The translations under genes and the position numbers were made by a program. Under the pieces are notes generated by a model that ran no database searches, was not told the DNA's origin, and saw only the letters and a program-made list of their open reading frames with translations. From Rhizophagus clarus (taxonomy: Eukaryota; Glomeromycota; Glomeromycetes; Glomerales; Glomeraceae), in NCBI GenBank assembly GCA_015698045.1, contig BLAL01000218.1, positions 248,001 through 312,000 on the forward strand: 64,000 nucleotides of DNA, in the 5' to 3' direction. Below are positions 1 through 9,743 of the stretch, piece by piece. Positions within the stretch are counted from its first letter, which is position 1; each line of letters starts with the position of its first letter.

Positions 1-694
1 TGCTAGTTAAATTTTCTTATAAAACGTTTTTTTACATTTATAGCCGAAGTTTGTGGATTAATATGTTTTTATATGTAAAAGCTCCTATATGTGTACCGAT
101 TATAAAACGAATTCCTCTAGCAATTACTAGCGATTATACTACGAAGTTTTACTTAAAGTTCAGTTTTGAATTTTATTTATCTTTACAACTATAAAATAAT
201 ATATCTGAGGTGATAGTGACTAAGTTTGTATTTGCTTGTATCCTTTTTGTAACATCTATTCTAACCTAAAATTTTTCATTTTTAGATGATATATTCTTTA
301 AAAATTTTTTACTTCGTTGGACTATAAATTTTAGAAATACTAAGTGTTATAATTTCAGAGGAAAATAGTATTCATTTTTTTTTTTTTTAAAGCAATTTCT
401 TTTACTTTTAATCCTTTTAATTAATAAGCTATGAAAATTATTTAATTTGTATATTACCTGTTACATTATTCCTTTTAGAAAAAACTTAAGAAAAAAGACT
501 ATTATACGTAACACAAAATAAATTAGTGACAAAAGATCATGACAATTTTGTATTGGATCAGTTACACTAATTGTGCATAAATTACGTATTGTGTGCGACA
601 CTAATTTATTTATTATTTAAGTTCAATAAATAAAAAAAAAAAATAAATAAAATAAAAATAAAAAATTTATTTTTCATATTTATGAATAAAGTAA
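1..694. other. AT-rich intergenic region, no gene seen
   Basis: No open frame or RNA gene is recognisable. The last 80 bases before the ATG at 695 are A-rich with repeated aaataaata motifs and presumably serve as the promoter/leader of the F-box-like gene; no clear TATA position can be singled out because the whole stretch is AT-rich. Confidence 0.5.
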
Positions 695-2140
695 ATGGAA
701 AAATTAAATGTTGATTGTCTTGTTCTCATTTTCAATGAATTACGAGAAAGTAAAAAATCATTATATTCTTGTATTCTAGTTAATAGAGAATGGTGTCATT
801 TAGTAGTTCCTATCCTATGGAGTAATTATCAATACATTCTTCGTGAGAAATCAAGAAAAAAATTTTCCAATACAATACTTTCTTGTCTACCGACCTCTTC
901 AAAACAACTTTTATTTGATAATGCTATTAGTTTACCTTCAACAGTTTTTTCAAAACCTCCAACGTTTAATTATGTCAGTCTTTGTAAATTTCTAAGAGTT
1001 GAAATTATAGATAATATTATAAGAGTAGTATTATTAAAACAAGGAATCTCAAAAAATATCGATTATTTGCAAAAAAGAGAACTTTTGGAACAAGAAATTT
1101 ACAAGTTATTTATTAGTCAATGTAAAAATATTAAAGAATTAATATGGCGAACTTCTCAACATTTGGCATTATTTCCGGGAGCTTTAACATGTTTCTCTCA
1201 ACTTTATAGTCTAAATATTGATTTACATTATGTAAATTCAGATAATCTTTATGAGATGGCACAAATTTGCAAAAATTTAGGCGAATTAGTTATTGATAAT
1301 TGTTCTCAAGATAATCCAGGATTAATTTTTTTAATTGATATACAAAGAAATTTAAAAAGTGTATCATTTAATTTTTTAATAAAAAAAGGAACATGTGAAG
1401 GACTAAGCAATGCAATAGCGAGGAAAGGTTGTGCAATTAATAATCTTTCTTTAGATAATTCAATTGATATTATTTCACATTCATTTTTAACATCTCTTAT
1501 CAATCTAAAATATTTAACAATTTATGATGATTGTGAAAGTATTGAAGGGATTAAAGAATTCCATAAATTTTTAGCAAATTCGAGACTTCCAAATCTTCAG
1601 TTTCTTAGTATTGAAATTGATTTATTGTGCTTTAAAGAATTGGCAACGTTAATTGAAAATACCAAAGGAAATATTTCATGTATCTCTGTTTATACATATA
1701 ATAAATCTGTTGAAAGTACAGGGATGCTACTTAAAGCAATTTATAATCATTGTCCAAAGATTGAGAACTTAGCTACATATATTGTACCTAGTGATTTGAT
1801 ATATGTAAAATCATTAGTAATGAATTGTAGAAATTTAATTAATTTAAGCTTAATTCTTAAAAATTTGAATGAAGATGGTGATGTAGGAGATGAATTATTA
1901 GATATTTTAACAAAATTTTCTTCAAAATATTTAGCTCATATAAGAATTAGTGGAGTTTGGAACTATTCTATTGACGCTTTCGAAAAATATTTTGAAAGTT
2001 ATAGGGGACGAAAATTATTTTCTTTTTATATCTATGAATATCCTAAAGGAAGTATCACAACAGAGCATGCAAAAATAGTTAGGAAATATTTTAATGAAGG
2101 GATAATAGTAAATTCGAATCTTAAATACCTTTTTAACTAA
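695..2140 (+). CDS. F-box-like / LRR-like protein, copy A
   Basis: Intronless 481-residue protein. Residues 1-45 form an F-box-like module (CLVLIF near 8-13, then LVNREWC and a PILW motif at about 39-42), the expected docking site for Skp1 in an SCF ubiquitin ligase. The rest is an irregular leucine-rich repeat series (short segments such as LYSLNIDL, LKSVSFNF, LKYLTIY, LQFLSIEI), likely a substrate-binding solenoid. The family is strongly expanded in arbuscular-mycorrhizal fungi; substrates are unknown. The start is the ATG shared with the tandem copy at 3587. Closest neighbour is that copy, in the same direction. The function is inferred from family features. Confidence 0.85.
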   Translation: MEKLNVDCLVLIFNELRESKKSLYSCILVNREWCHLVVPILWSNYQYILREKSRKKFSNTILSCLPTSSKQLLFDNAISLPSTVFSKPPTFNYVSLCKFLRVEIIDNIIRVVLLKQGISKNIDYLQKRELLEQEIYKLFISQCKNIKELIWRTSQHLALFPGALTCFSQLYSLNIDLHYVNSDNLYEMAQICKNLGELVIDNCSQDNPGLIFLIDIQRNLKSVSFNFLIKKGTCEGLSNAIARKGCAINNLSLDNSIDIISHSFLTSLINLKYLTIYDDCESIEGIKEFHKFLANSRLPNLQFLSIEIDLLCFKELATLIENTKGNISCISVYTYNKSVESTGMLLKAIYNHCPKIENLATYIVPSDLIYVKSLVMNCRNLINLSLILKNLNEDGDVGDELLDILTKFSSKYLAHIRISGVWNYSIDAFEKYFESYRGRKLFSFYIYEYPKGSITTEHAKIVRKYFNEGIIVNSNLKYLFN

Positions 2141-3586
2141 AGAAATTAGGTTATGAAGTTAGTAAATTTGATAAATTAATGATGATGATGAAAAACATGT
2201 ATTTTTAAGTAAATTATGAAAGAAATCATAAAATATATTATTATTGGATAACGTATGATATATTCGGTTTATTGTTTATTCACGATCTTGGATAATTTTA
2301 GTGAGGCGAATAATTACAATATATTAACTAAGAAACATGTCTTATTAAATAAATAAGTTTTTTGATTTTCTATTATCGTTATAGAATTAAATGATAGAAA
2401 TATAATTAATTACTAATACTATTAATCGAATTTAAATATTCAGGCATGACTTATTTAATAAGGAAAATATTGAGATTAATTTTCTTATTATAGGGATTGT
2501 ATATTAAGTTTTTATAGGTCATTTATTTTCAATATCTTGAAAATCAAAATCATCCTTACTAATATAACAATTATTAAGATGTGTTAATAAATTATCCATA
2601 ATAGATATATGGTGAATATAAAGTCTGAGATAATGTGAACTATAATGAATACGCCTATTCCAAACATTACACCAATTACAACGAGTAGAAAATTTAACTT
2701 TTAATATATACTGCAGAAAAATGAATGGTTCACTTTCTTATTGATCACAGGGCTTATTTACTTAATTTAAGTTTTTTGTTTAGACAATTCTGTCCATTTT
2801 CAGGCTTCGGGTAAATGCGACATTTTCGTAATTTGAGCCGTAATCCGAAACTAGGTCAAATAGGGATGGCAACGGTCACGGTTATTAACCGGTCATGACC
2901 GGTTATGAGTTATGCGTGACCGATATCGGTCGGTCAAAGTGCCGTAATTATTACTAACAGCGACCAGCTTTGTTTTCAAAACACTTATAATTTTACATAT
3001 AAAATCATCTTATTTGTATATACTAAAAATATCAGTTTATTATTTTATTTAATATTTATTAAAGCTTTCAACTAAATTAATAATATTTTCAGATTCGTTA
3101 AAATAACAGGTTAGATAATTATTTTTTGTTCCAATTGAATTTCAAAAGTTAATTCATTTGCAAATATAAACGTCCATTTTACAGGATACAATTCATAATC
3201 CTTTTCAAGGTTATTTTAATATTAAGATTTCATTTAATTCCATAACTCATCTATCTGTTTCAACATAGTTTTAGTTGTAAAACATCCATGCTGTAAGCCT
3301 GTAACTACTCGATAAGATGACAAGTTTTTTACAAATTTTATTTCATGTATGTAAGTTCTAAAAAAAGAAATACTATATATATACATACTGTACATATACA
3401 TATATATGAATAATTTGATGATGTGTCTTTGTTAAATAATTATCGCATTATTAAGTATTGCATGATCATATAAATATAGTTAGTATTATAGTAATACCGA
3501 ACAATATCATGGCACAAAAAGAACCCCGTTCAAATTTTTTTTTTTCATTTGTCCTTTATTCCCTTTTTCAATAGATGGATAAATAA
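2141..3586. other. Intergenic region with decayed TIR-element end
   Basis: No gene seen. It holds an AT-rich stretch and, from 2861, one end of a repeat that begins TAGGGATGGCAACGG and is rich in CCGGTCA-type palindromes. A related element lies at about 45.1-45.6 kb. A short TATATA run lies at 3376-3407, about 180-210 bp before the next gene. Confidence 0.5.
2861..2990. repeat. Palindromic end of a hAT-like MITE (fragment)
   Basis: The segment begins TAGGGATGGCAACGGTC, a terminal sequence style common in hAT elements, followed by a perfect 18-bp palindrome AACCGGTCATGACCGGTT (2887-2904) and a 14-bp palindrome GACCGATATCGGTC (2918-2931). The same motifs recur, inverted, at the right end of the element at 45114-45629. 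No matching right end or target duplication is visible here, so this is probably a truncated copy. The right limit is approximate. Confidence 0.5.
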
Positions 3587-5029
3587 ATGGAAAAATTAAA
3601 TGTTGATTGTCTTATTCTTATTTTTTATGAGCTACGGAAAGATGAAAAATCATTATATTCTTGTCTTTTAGTAAATAAAGAATGGTGTCATTTAGTAGTT
3701 CCTATCTTATGGGAGAAATACCCATACCTTTTTTTTAAGAAATCAAGAGAAAATTTTCCCAACATAATACTTTCTTACCTACCTAATTCCTCAAAACAAC
3801 TTTTATTTGACAATGCTATTAGTTTACCTTTAACAATTTTTTCAAAGCCTCCAACGTTTAATTATGTCAGTCTTTGTAAATATCTAAGAGATGAAATTAT
3901 AGATAATATTATAAGAGTAGTATTATTTAAACAAGGAATCTCAAAAAATATCGATTATTTGCAAAAAAGAGAACTTTTGAAGCAAGAAATTTACAAGTTA
4001 TTCATTAGTCAATGTAAAAACGTTAAAGAATTGGAGTGGAAAACTTCTCAGCCTTTACCATCATTTCCAGGAGCTCTAACATGTTTCTCTAAACTTTATA
4101 GTCTTAATATTGATCTACGTTATGTAAGTTCCAATAATCTTCATGAAATGGCACAAATTTGCAAAAATTTAGGCGAATTAATTGCTTCGAATTGTTCCCA
4201 AGATACTCCCGGATTAATTTCTTTAATTGATGCACAAAGTAATCTAAAAAGTATATCATTTAATTTTCAGTTTAAAAAAGGAAGGTGTGAAGAACTTAGC
4301 AAAGCATTAATAAGAAAATGTTATACAATTAAAGATCTTTCATTATTTTGGTCGTTTGATATTATTTTACTTTCATTTTTAACATCATTTATCAATCTAA
4401 AATATTTAAAAATTTATGATACCGAGAAAGAATTTGTGAGATATTTAGTAAATTTGAAATTTCCAAGTCTTCAGTTTCTTGATATTAACGCTAAGTTATT
4501 ATACTTTAAGGAATTGGCAATTATAATTGAAAGAACAAATGGAAATCTTTCGCATGTCTCTCTTCATACATCTAATGAATCCGCTGCTGAGAATACAGGA
4601 ATTTTACTTAAAACAATTTCTATACATTGTCCAAAGATTGAGAATTTAATTACATATATTATACCTAAAGACTTGATTTATGTAAAATCATTATTAATGA
4701 ATTGTAGAAATTTAAAAGATTTACACTTTAAATGTTTGAATGGAAATAATAGTGATATAGGGGATGAATTATTAAATATTATGGCTAAATTTTCTCCAAA
4801 ATCTTTAATTAGAATATCTCTCATTGGGGATTGGAAGTATTCTGCTAATGCTTTCGAAAAATATTTTGAAAGTTATAGAGGACGAAAGTTACATGATTTT
4901 TACATCAATTATTATTTTAGAAATCATATTACAAATGAACATGTAGACGTTGTTATTAAATACTATAATGAAGGGATAATAGTGGATTCGAATCTTTTAG
5001 CTCACCATAGCTTGATGAATAATGTGTAA
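3587..5029 (+). CDS. F-box-like / LRR-like protein, copy B
   Basis: Intronless 480-residue tandem paralogue of the gene at 695. It has the same N-terminal F-box-like module (LVNKEWC, PILW) and the same LRR-like C-terminal solenoid ending in a conserved YFESYRGRKL block and a NEGIIV motif. Identity is very uneven: the block about residues 69-145 is nearly identical to copy A at DNA level, while the C-terminal half is much more divergent. Probable SCF substrate receptor, substrate unknown. The gene is followed by a decayed third copy on the same strand. Confidence 0.85.
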   Translation: MEKLNVDCLILIFYELRKDEKSLYSCLLVNKEWCHLVVPILWEKYPYLFFKKSRENFPNIILSYLPNSSKQLLFDNAISLPLTIFSKPPTFNYVSLCKYLRDEIIDNIIRVVLFKQGISKNIDYLQKRELLKQEIYKLFISQCKNVKELEWKTSQPLPSFPGALTCFSKLYSLNIDLRYVSSNNLHEMAQICKNLGELIASNCSQDTPGLISLIDAQSNLKSISFNFQFKKGRCEELSKALIRKCYTIKDLSLFWSFDIILLSFLTSFINLKYLKIYDTEKEFVRYLVNLKFPSLQFLDINAKLLYFKELAIIIERTNGNLSHVSLHTSNESAAENTGILLKTISIHCPKIENLITYIIPKDLIYVKSLLMNCRNLKDLHFKCLNGNNSDIGDELLNIMAKFSPKSLIRISLIGDWKYSANAFEKYFESYRGRKLHDFYINYYFRNHITNEHVDVVIKYYNEGIIVDSNLLAHHSLMNNV

Positions 5030-5218
5030 CTAATAAAACAAATCAAATATCTTTTCTTATAAAACTGGCCGATTAAATTCTTTAAATTCTTCTTCAATAA
5101 TCTTATAAAAAATTGAGGTGAAAATCAGTTAGTTTGTAATTTAATCATATATGTATTAAAGAAAAAGAATTATAATTAAAATAAATTTTTAATTGTTTAT
5201 TACACAAATTAGTAGAAG

Positions 5219-6150
5219 ATGTATATTGATTGTTTTATTCAAGTTTTTAAAGAATTATGGGCAGATAAAAACTCAATATATTCTCAGTATTTTAGTTAAT
5301 AAAGAATGTTATTTGGTTGTTCATATTTTATGGAAAAATATCCCTACTTTAATTGAGAGAAATTAAGTTAAAAATTATCCAATATAAATTATACTTTCTT
5401 GTGCTTCAATATAACTTTTAGTTGACAATGATACTAGGTTACCCTCTAATCATTTTTCAAAATTCCCAACGGTTTATTGAGAGTTGAATTCATAAGATAA
5501 TGTTGTGATAAAATTGATACTATCCAAAGAAGAAATTTTTAATAAAAAATTCAGTTATTTTTTAAAAAAAAAAATCCATATTTTGGAGCAAAATATTCAC
5601 ATACCATTTATTATCCAATATAAAGGTATTAAAGACGAATTTCTCAATCTCTATCAACATTTCCGGAAGATCTTTAACATATTCTCTCAACTCCATAGCC
5701 TAAATATTGATTTACATTATTATGTGAATTTATTAATCTTTTGAAAAGATTGAATGAATTATATACTAATAACTTATCTCAATATGTTCATGGATTGATT
5801 TTTTTTATTGAATCACAAAGAAATTTAAAAAAATACGTCATTTCTAATGAAGAAAAGGATATGCGAAGAACTTAGCAAAGTATTGGCAAAAAAAAAGTTG
5901 TGCAATTAATGATCTTTCATTATATGACTCAGTTAATTCAAAATTTGATTCATTATGAATACAAAGTTTATGAAGGAAGGGATCAAGAATTCCAAAATAT
6001 TTAGCAAATTCCAAATTTATAGATTTTCAGTTTTTGATATTGGCGATATTGAGAATACAGGAATGTAATTTAAAGCAATTTATAATCATCGCCCAAAGAT
6101 AGACACATCTTGGGCCTAAGAATTAATTTAAGCAAAATCATTATAGGCAA
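5219..6150 (+). pseudogene. Decayed third tandem F-box-like copy
   Basis: Starting at an ATG at 5219 the sequence follows copies A and B (D-C-F-I-Q-V-F-K-E-L, then a Ser-Leu-Tyr-Ser-like block) but is interrupted early. Later pieces remain recognisable in shifting frames: FSQLHSLNIDL around 5680-5720, an ICEELSKVL-like piece around 5860-5885, and a CPKI...VKSL-like piece near 6090-6150. Several frameshifts, stops and internal deletions make it non-coding. It confirms that the cluster grew by tandem duplication and then lost a member. Confidence 0.8.
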
Positions 6151-6539
6151 CCTATTTTTTACAAAAAATATCACATTTGTAGTTTGTTACAAAAAAACTT
6201 TTTCTACATATTATTGCTACCGAAAAGGTACAAGTAAATATTTACAAAAAAAAAAAATATTCCACTAAAAAAATATATAATCTTGCAGAAATCCGTAAAC
6301 TTCAATATTAACTAAAAATAACAAATCACAAATATTATAAAACCAGTTAGTCATTCATTTGAATTTACGCCGTACATGGATGATGATGCTATAATAATTG
6401 GTTTGGTTAAACTGTTTAAATCAATACTGTATATGTCGCAATGTCTTATCATTTTTTATTGCAGTATTGAAGCTACTAATAATAATTACAATATTTCAAC
6501 TGTGACTCTTACTCAAACTCTCTTCTATAATTAATCCTC
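6151..6539. other. Intergenic region, nothing recognised
   Basis: AT-rich, no open frame of note. The last part (about 6485-6539) contains, in another frame, a sequence that would continue the C-terminus of the minus-strand F-box-like gene (see that entry). Confidence 0.4.
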
Positions 6540-7895
6540 TTACTGCATAAATGTTAATTGAGTATGATATCTTTTTGTCAAAAATCGGTCATGAGCTTCT
6601 GATGAATACTTCCAAAAACTACTAATTATAATATCACTTAAAGATTTTGGTGAAAAACTCGCTAAAATATCCAGCAATTCATCTCCTAAATTATCATTTA
6701 CATTTACATCTGATTTCTTTGAACTATTAATAAGTCTTAACAATTTTAAATGCCTACAATTTAATAATAATGATTTTATATGAATAAAGTCCTTAGGTTC
6801 GATATATGTATTCAAGCAAGTAATTTTTGGGCAATTATCAGCAATTGCTTTAATTAACATTCCTGTATTTTCTAAAGCTTTGTCAGTAATTATAATAACA
6901 GTTGAAACATTTCCTCCAGTTTTTTCAATAAATAATGAAATCTCTTTAAGGCAAGATACTGGACCGATGATTCTTAGGTATTGAAGTTTTGGGAATTCAG
7001 ATATTGCAAGATATTTTCGAAATTCCATGATTTCTTCTGTCTTATAATCTTCCCAATTATTAATTGTTAATTCTTTTATATTGATTAATGACGTTAGAAA
7101 TTGAAATGTACTGATTTCAACTGAGTTTAACCAAAATCTTTCTATGGTATTTCCAGTTCTTTTTAATGCTTTGCTTACCTCTTTACCAATTTTTTTATCA
7201 ACTTTAACAATAATTTCTAAAACTTTTAAATGTTTTTGAGCGTCAATTAGTGAAATTACCCCACCCCAATTATTATTAGGACAATCCGAAACACTATCAA
7301 TATATAATTTATTCAAATTTTTACAAATGCGGGCCATCTCATGAAGAGCGTTAGAATTTACAATATCAACATAAACACATAACTTGTAGAGCTGTAAGAA
7401 ACAAATTGATGCCCCTGGAAATAATGTTATAGGCTGACAAGTCATCCATATTAAAATCCTAGTGCTTTTACATTCACTAACAAATAATTTGTAAATTTCT
7501 TGTTCTAAAAGATTGCTTTTTGATTGATAATTATTATTTTCCCCTAAAACCATATGAATAATATTATTCACATTAATTTGTCTTGGAAAATTACAAAAAC
7601 TGATATAATTAAATAATAACGGAAATTTATATAAAAGGATTGTTGACGGTAATTCAATACCATGATCTGATAAAAGTTTCTTTGATGATGATGGTAAGAA
7701 AGAAAGTAATATATTGGAAAGCTTTTTCACTGATTCAATTGTCAATTGTAAATTCCATGCATGTTTTTTCCATAATATTGGAATTATAATTTTACACCAT
7801 TTTTTATTAACTAAAAGACAAGAATGTAAAGAGTTCCTATCCTTTTGAAGCTTATCAAAAATAAGCATTAGACAATCAAGATTGATTTTTTTCAT
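6540..7895 (-). CDS. F-box-like / LRR-like protein, copy C, altered C-terminus
   Basis: Intronless 451-residue protein in opposite orientation to copies A and B. The F-box-like module (LMLIF, LVNKKWC, PILW) is at residues 1-45, followed by LRR-like segments. The frame ends ...RYHTQLTFMQ, shorter than its paralogues. Immediately downstream, in another frame, a VRGLIIEES-like sequence matches the NEGIIVNSN end of copy A. A one-base indel near the end, or an unrecognised splice, has therefore probably replaced the last 15-20 residues. The ATG at 7895 sits 18 bp from a perfect T11A11 tract (7914-7935), a likely nucleosome-free promoter element. Confidence 0.8.
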   Translation of the reverse strand: MKKINLDCLMLIFDKLQKDRNSLHSCLLVNKKWCKIIIPILWKKHAWNLQLTIESVKKLSNILLSFLPSSSKKLLSDHGIELPSTILLYKFPLLFNYISFCNFPRQINVNNIIHMVLGENNNYQSKSNLLEQEIYKLFVSECKSTRILIWMTCQPITLFPGASICFLQLYKLCVYVDIVNSNALHEMARICKNLNKLYIDSVSDCPNNNWGGVISLIDAQKHLKVLEIIVKVDKKIGKEVSKALKRTGNTIERFWLNSVEISTFQFLTSLINIKELTINNWEDYKTEEIMEFRKYLAISEFPKLQYLRIIGPVSCLKEISLFIEKTGGNVSTVIIITDKALENTGMLIKAIADNCPKITCLNTYIEPKDFIHIKSLLLNCRHLKLLRLINSSKKSDVNVNDNLGDELLDILASFSPKSLSDIIISSFWKYSSEAHDRFLTKRYHTQLTFMQ

Positions 7896-7913
7896 TATTT
7901 AATATTATAAAGC

Positions 7914-7935
7914 TTTTTTTTTTTAAAAAAAAAAA
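7914..7935. promoter_or_regulatory. T11A11 palindromic dA:dT tract upstream of F-box gene
   Basis: Eleven T followed directly by eleven A, 18 bp upstream of the minus-strand start codon at 7895. Poly(dA:dT) tracts exclude nucleosomes in fungi. Equivalent TnAn tracts lie upstream of four other genes or pseudogenes in this window (17433-17463, 42888-42912, 49377-49416, 53552-53576). The promoter role is inferred. Confidence 0.5.
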
Positions 7936-8083
7936 GAGATAAATTTTATGAATTTGCTTGTCATTCTGACTTACTGGCAAAAATAATGAATGGTAGATAG
8001 GTTGATCGGCGATAATACCGGTCAAATTTATAATTCCGACCGGAATCACTGACCGCCGATTATCTCATCAATTTTTAATTAAC

Positions 8084-8393
8084 CAGTGTTCGGAAATGAC
8101 CTGGTCATTTTGACCATTCAAATGATTTGGCTAATCACTTGTCATAACTCCTAAAACTTTGTCATTTGGTCATTTCAGTAATTTGATATTGATTGGTCAA
8201 TATTCTTATCATGTGATTCAGTCAAATAAAAAAAAAAAAATAAAGCAGGCTAACATTACATTCAAATGATTTCTTTTATATGTATATACTGATGACTCGA
8301 TCCCTCACTTAAATAAATAAATAAAATAAATAAATAAACATTACATTCAAATGACTCGAATCGTTGTCATTTCAATTTATTTGCCGAACGCTG
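8084..8393. mobile_element. hAT-type MITE with imperfect TIRs
   Basis: The left end is CAGTGTTCGG and the right end CCGAACGCTG, giving near-perfect terminal inverted repeats. The interior repeats the theme with CATTCAAATGA blocks near both ends. Flanks taATTAAC and gtATTAAC match in six of eight bases, compatible with a decayed 8-bp hAT target duplication. No coding capacity. Confidence 0.6.
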
Positions 8394-9017
8394 GTATTAA
8401 CAGCTAAGGCTTTAGTTGCTTCCATATAATTTCCCATTTTCATAAATTGTCATCTTTATTTATTTCTTTATTTGTATAAAAATATAAGTTTTTGCTTATT
8501 TGACATATTCTGTTGCTCTGTATCGTCATTCGCCACAATCGACGTTCCTGAAAATAATCAATATAGTTTAAGGTCATGAAGGACCTACAATACTTTTAAA
8601 CAGATAAAACCCTAAACTACTCTCTTAAAATTACCCAACTTCATTCTTTAAAATGTTATTTCTTTGATTACTAACTTGTGGGATTCTGGCATGTCTAGAT
8701 ATAATCTAATCATAACTTCCATGTTTATACAAATTTAATTATTATTCCAGAACCCATTCAAACATTTTCATTGTCGTTATTAAGTGTTAAATACATTTTG
8801 TAATTATATTATTTATAAATGCTGTCATCGTTGTTTATCTCTATCATAATTAATATGATGACGATTATATTCTTCTTCTATCCGTTGTATTCTCCTCGTC
8901 CAAAGTTGGTATTATCTGGAAATATATTAATGGTTGCTATCATAAGTTTTTAATATTCATATTTTCATTGGTACGTTGTTGAATAATCATATCTTGTACT
9001 TTCTCATTCGTGTAAGA

Positions 9018-9743
9018 ATGAATCCGAGCCTGAAGATTTTCATTGTCCTTTTGTTATTGGTGTTCGTTGAAAGTTCACCTTCAGCTCCTAGTAAAAGGTA
9101 TTTTCTTTTCTTTCTGTCGCGTAGCTATCTAAATGCCTAATTTATTGTATTTTTCATCCATTCTAATCTGTCTCTTTTAATGATCCAAAGAATTCATTAT
9201 TTTGTTCTTTTAAATATTTTTTATTAATTATTTCTTCTTTTTGTTCACGTGATTTTGATTCAACTTGCTTCGTAGAATTTTTCTTTTCATTACGGTACCG
9301 GTAACATTATCTTTTCCGTTTTCCTAATCAAAGTTATTTATATTTTGTTATATTTTTTTATTAGTTTTAACTACATTTGCCCAAGAATTGTTTTGCTTTT
9401 TGATTTCTTGAGAGAATTTTTTTCCAGTATATCCGTACTTAACTGGACAATTTAAATATGGTCTTATGTTCCAAAATAATTCTCTTTCTTTAATTTTCCT
9501 TTATTTAGGAATATTTCTTTTTTTTGTTATTTCCAAGTCCTCTTGATTAATAAAATTAATATACAATATGCGTCGGTATGTAAAAGGTCCATAGTTGTAG
9601 AGGTTCGTGGAATGAAACATATCTTTTCGTTAACTTCTTTACCAAAATCTAATAATCCGTTCAGTCGTACCTTGAAAGTCCGAGACTATATTTTTTCCTG
9701 GGCGGGTTTCACGCTGCTCATCGATGGTAAATGGCAATGGTAA
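9018..9743 (+). CDS. Putative small secreted protein, two exons (tentative)
   Basis: An ATG at 9018 opens MNPSLKIFIVLLLLVFVES, a classic signal peptide, then SPSAPSKR with a possible Kex2-type KR site. The frame reaches AAAAG|GTATTT, a good 5' splice site at 9098. An acceptor TTTAG at 9508 would join AG to G in frame and continue to a stop at 9743 (exons 9018-9097 and 9509-9743; 104 residues; end ...FTLLIDGKWQW). The 411-nt intron is long for this genome and the first part of exon 2 is T-rich, so the exon 2 boundary may be wrong. The signal-peptide exon itself is convincing. Family not recognised. Confidence 0.35.

Larger units (their letters stand above)
7896..9017. other. Intergenic region with MITEs
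   Basis: Contains the T11A11 tract (7914-7935), a short inverted GATCGGCGATAATACCGGTC-type repeat around 8000-8070, and a hAT-type MITE at about 8084-8393. The remainder, about 8400-9017, holds no recognised gene. Confidence 0.5.

Noticed and set aside
5505-5744. 79-codon frame on the plus strand as an independent gene
   Set aside because: It is an open fragment of the decayed third F-box copy (contains FSQLHSLNIDL).
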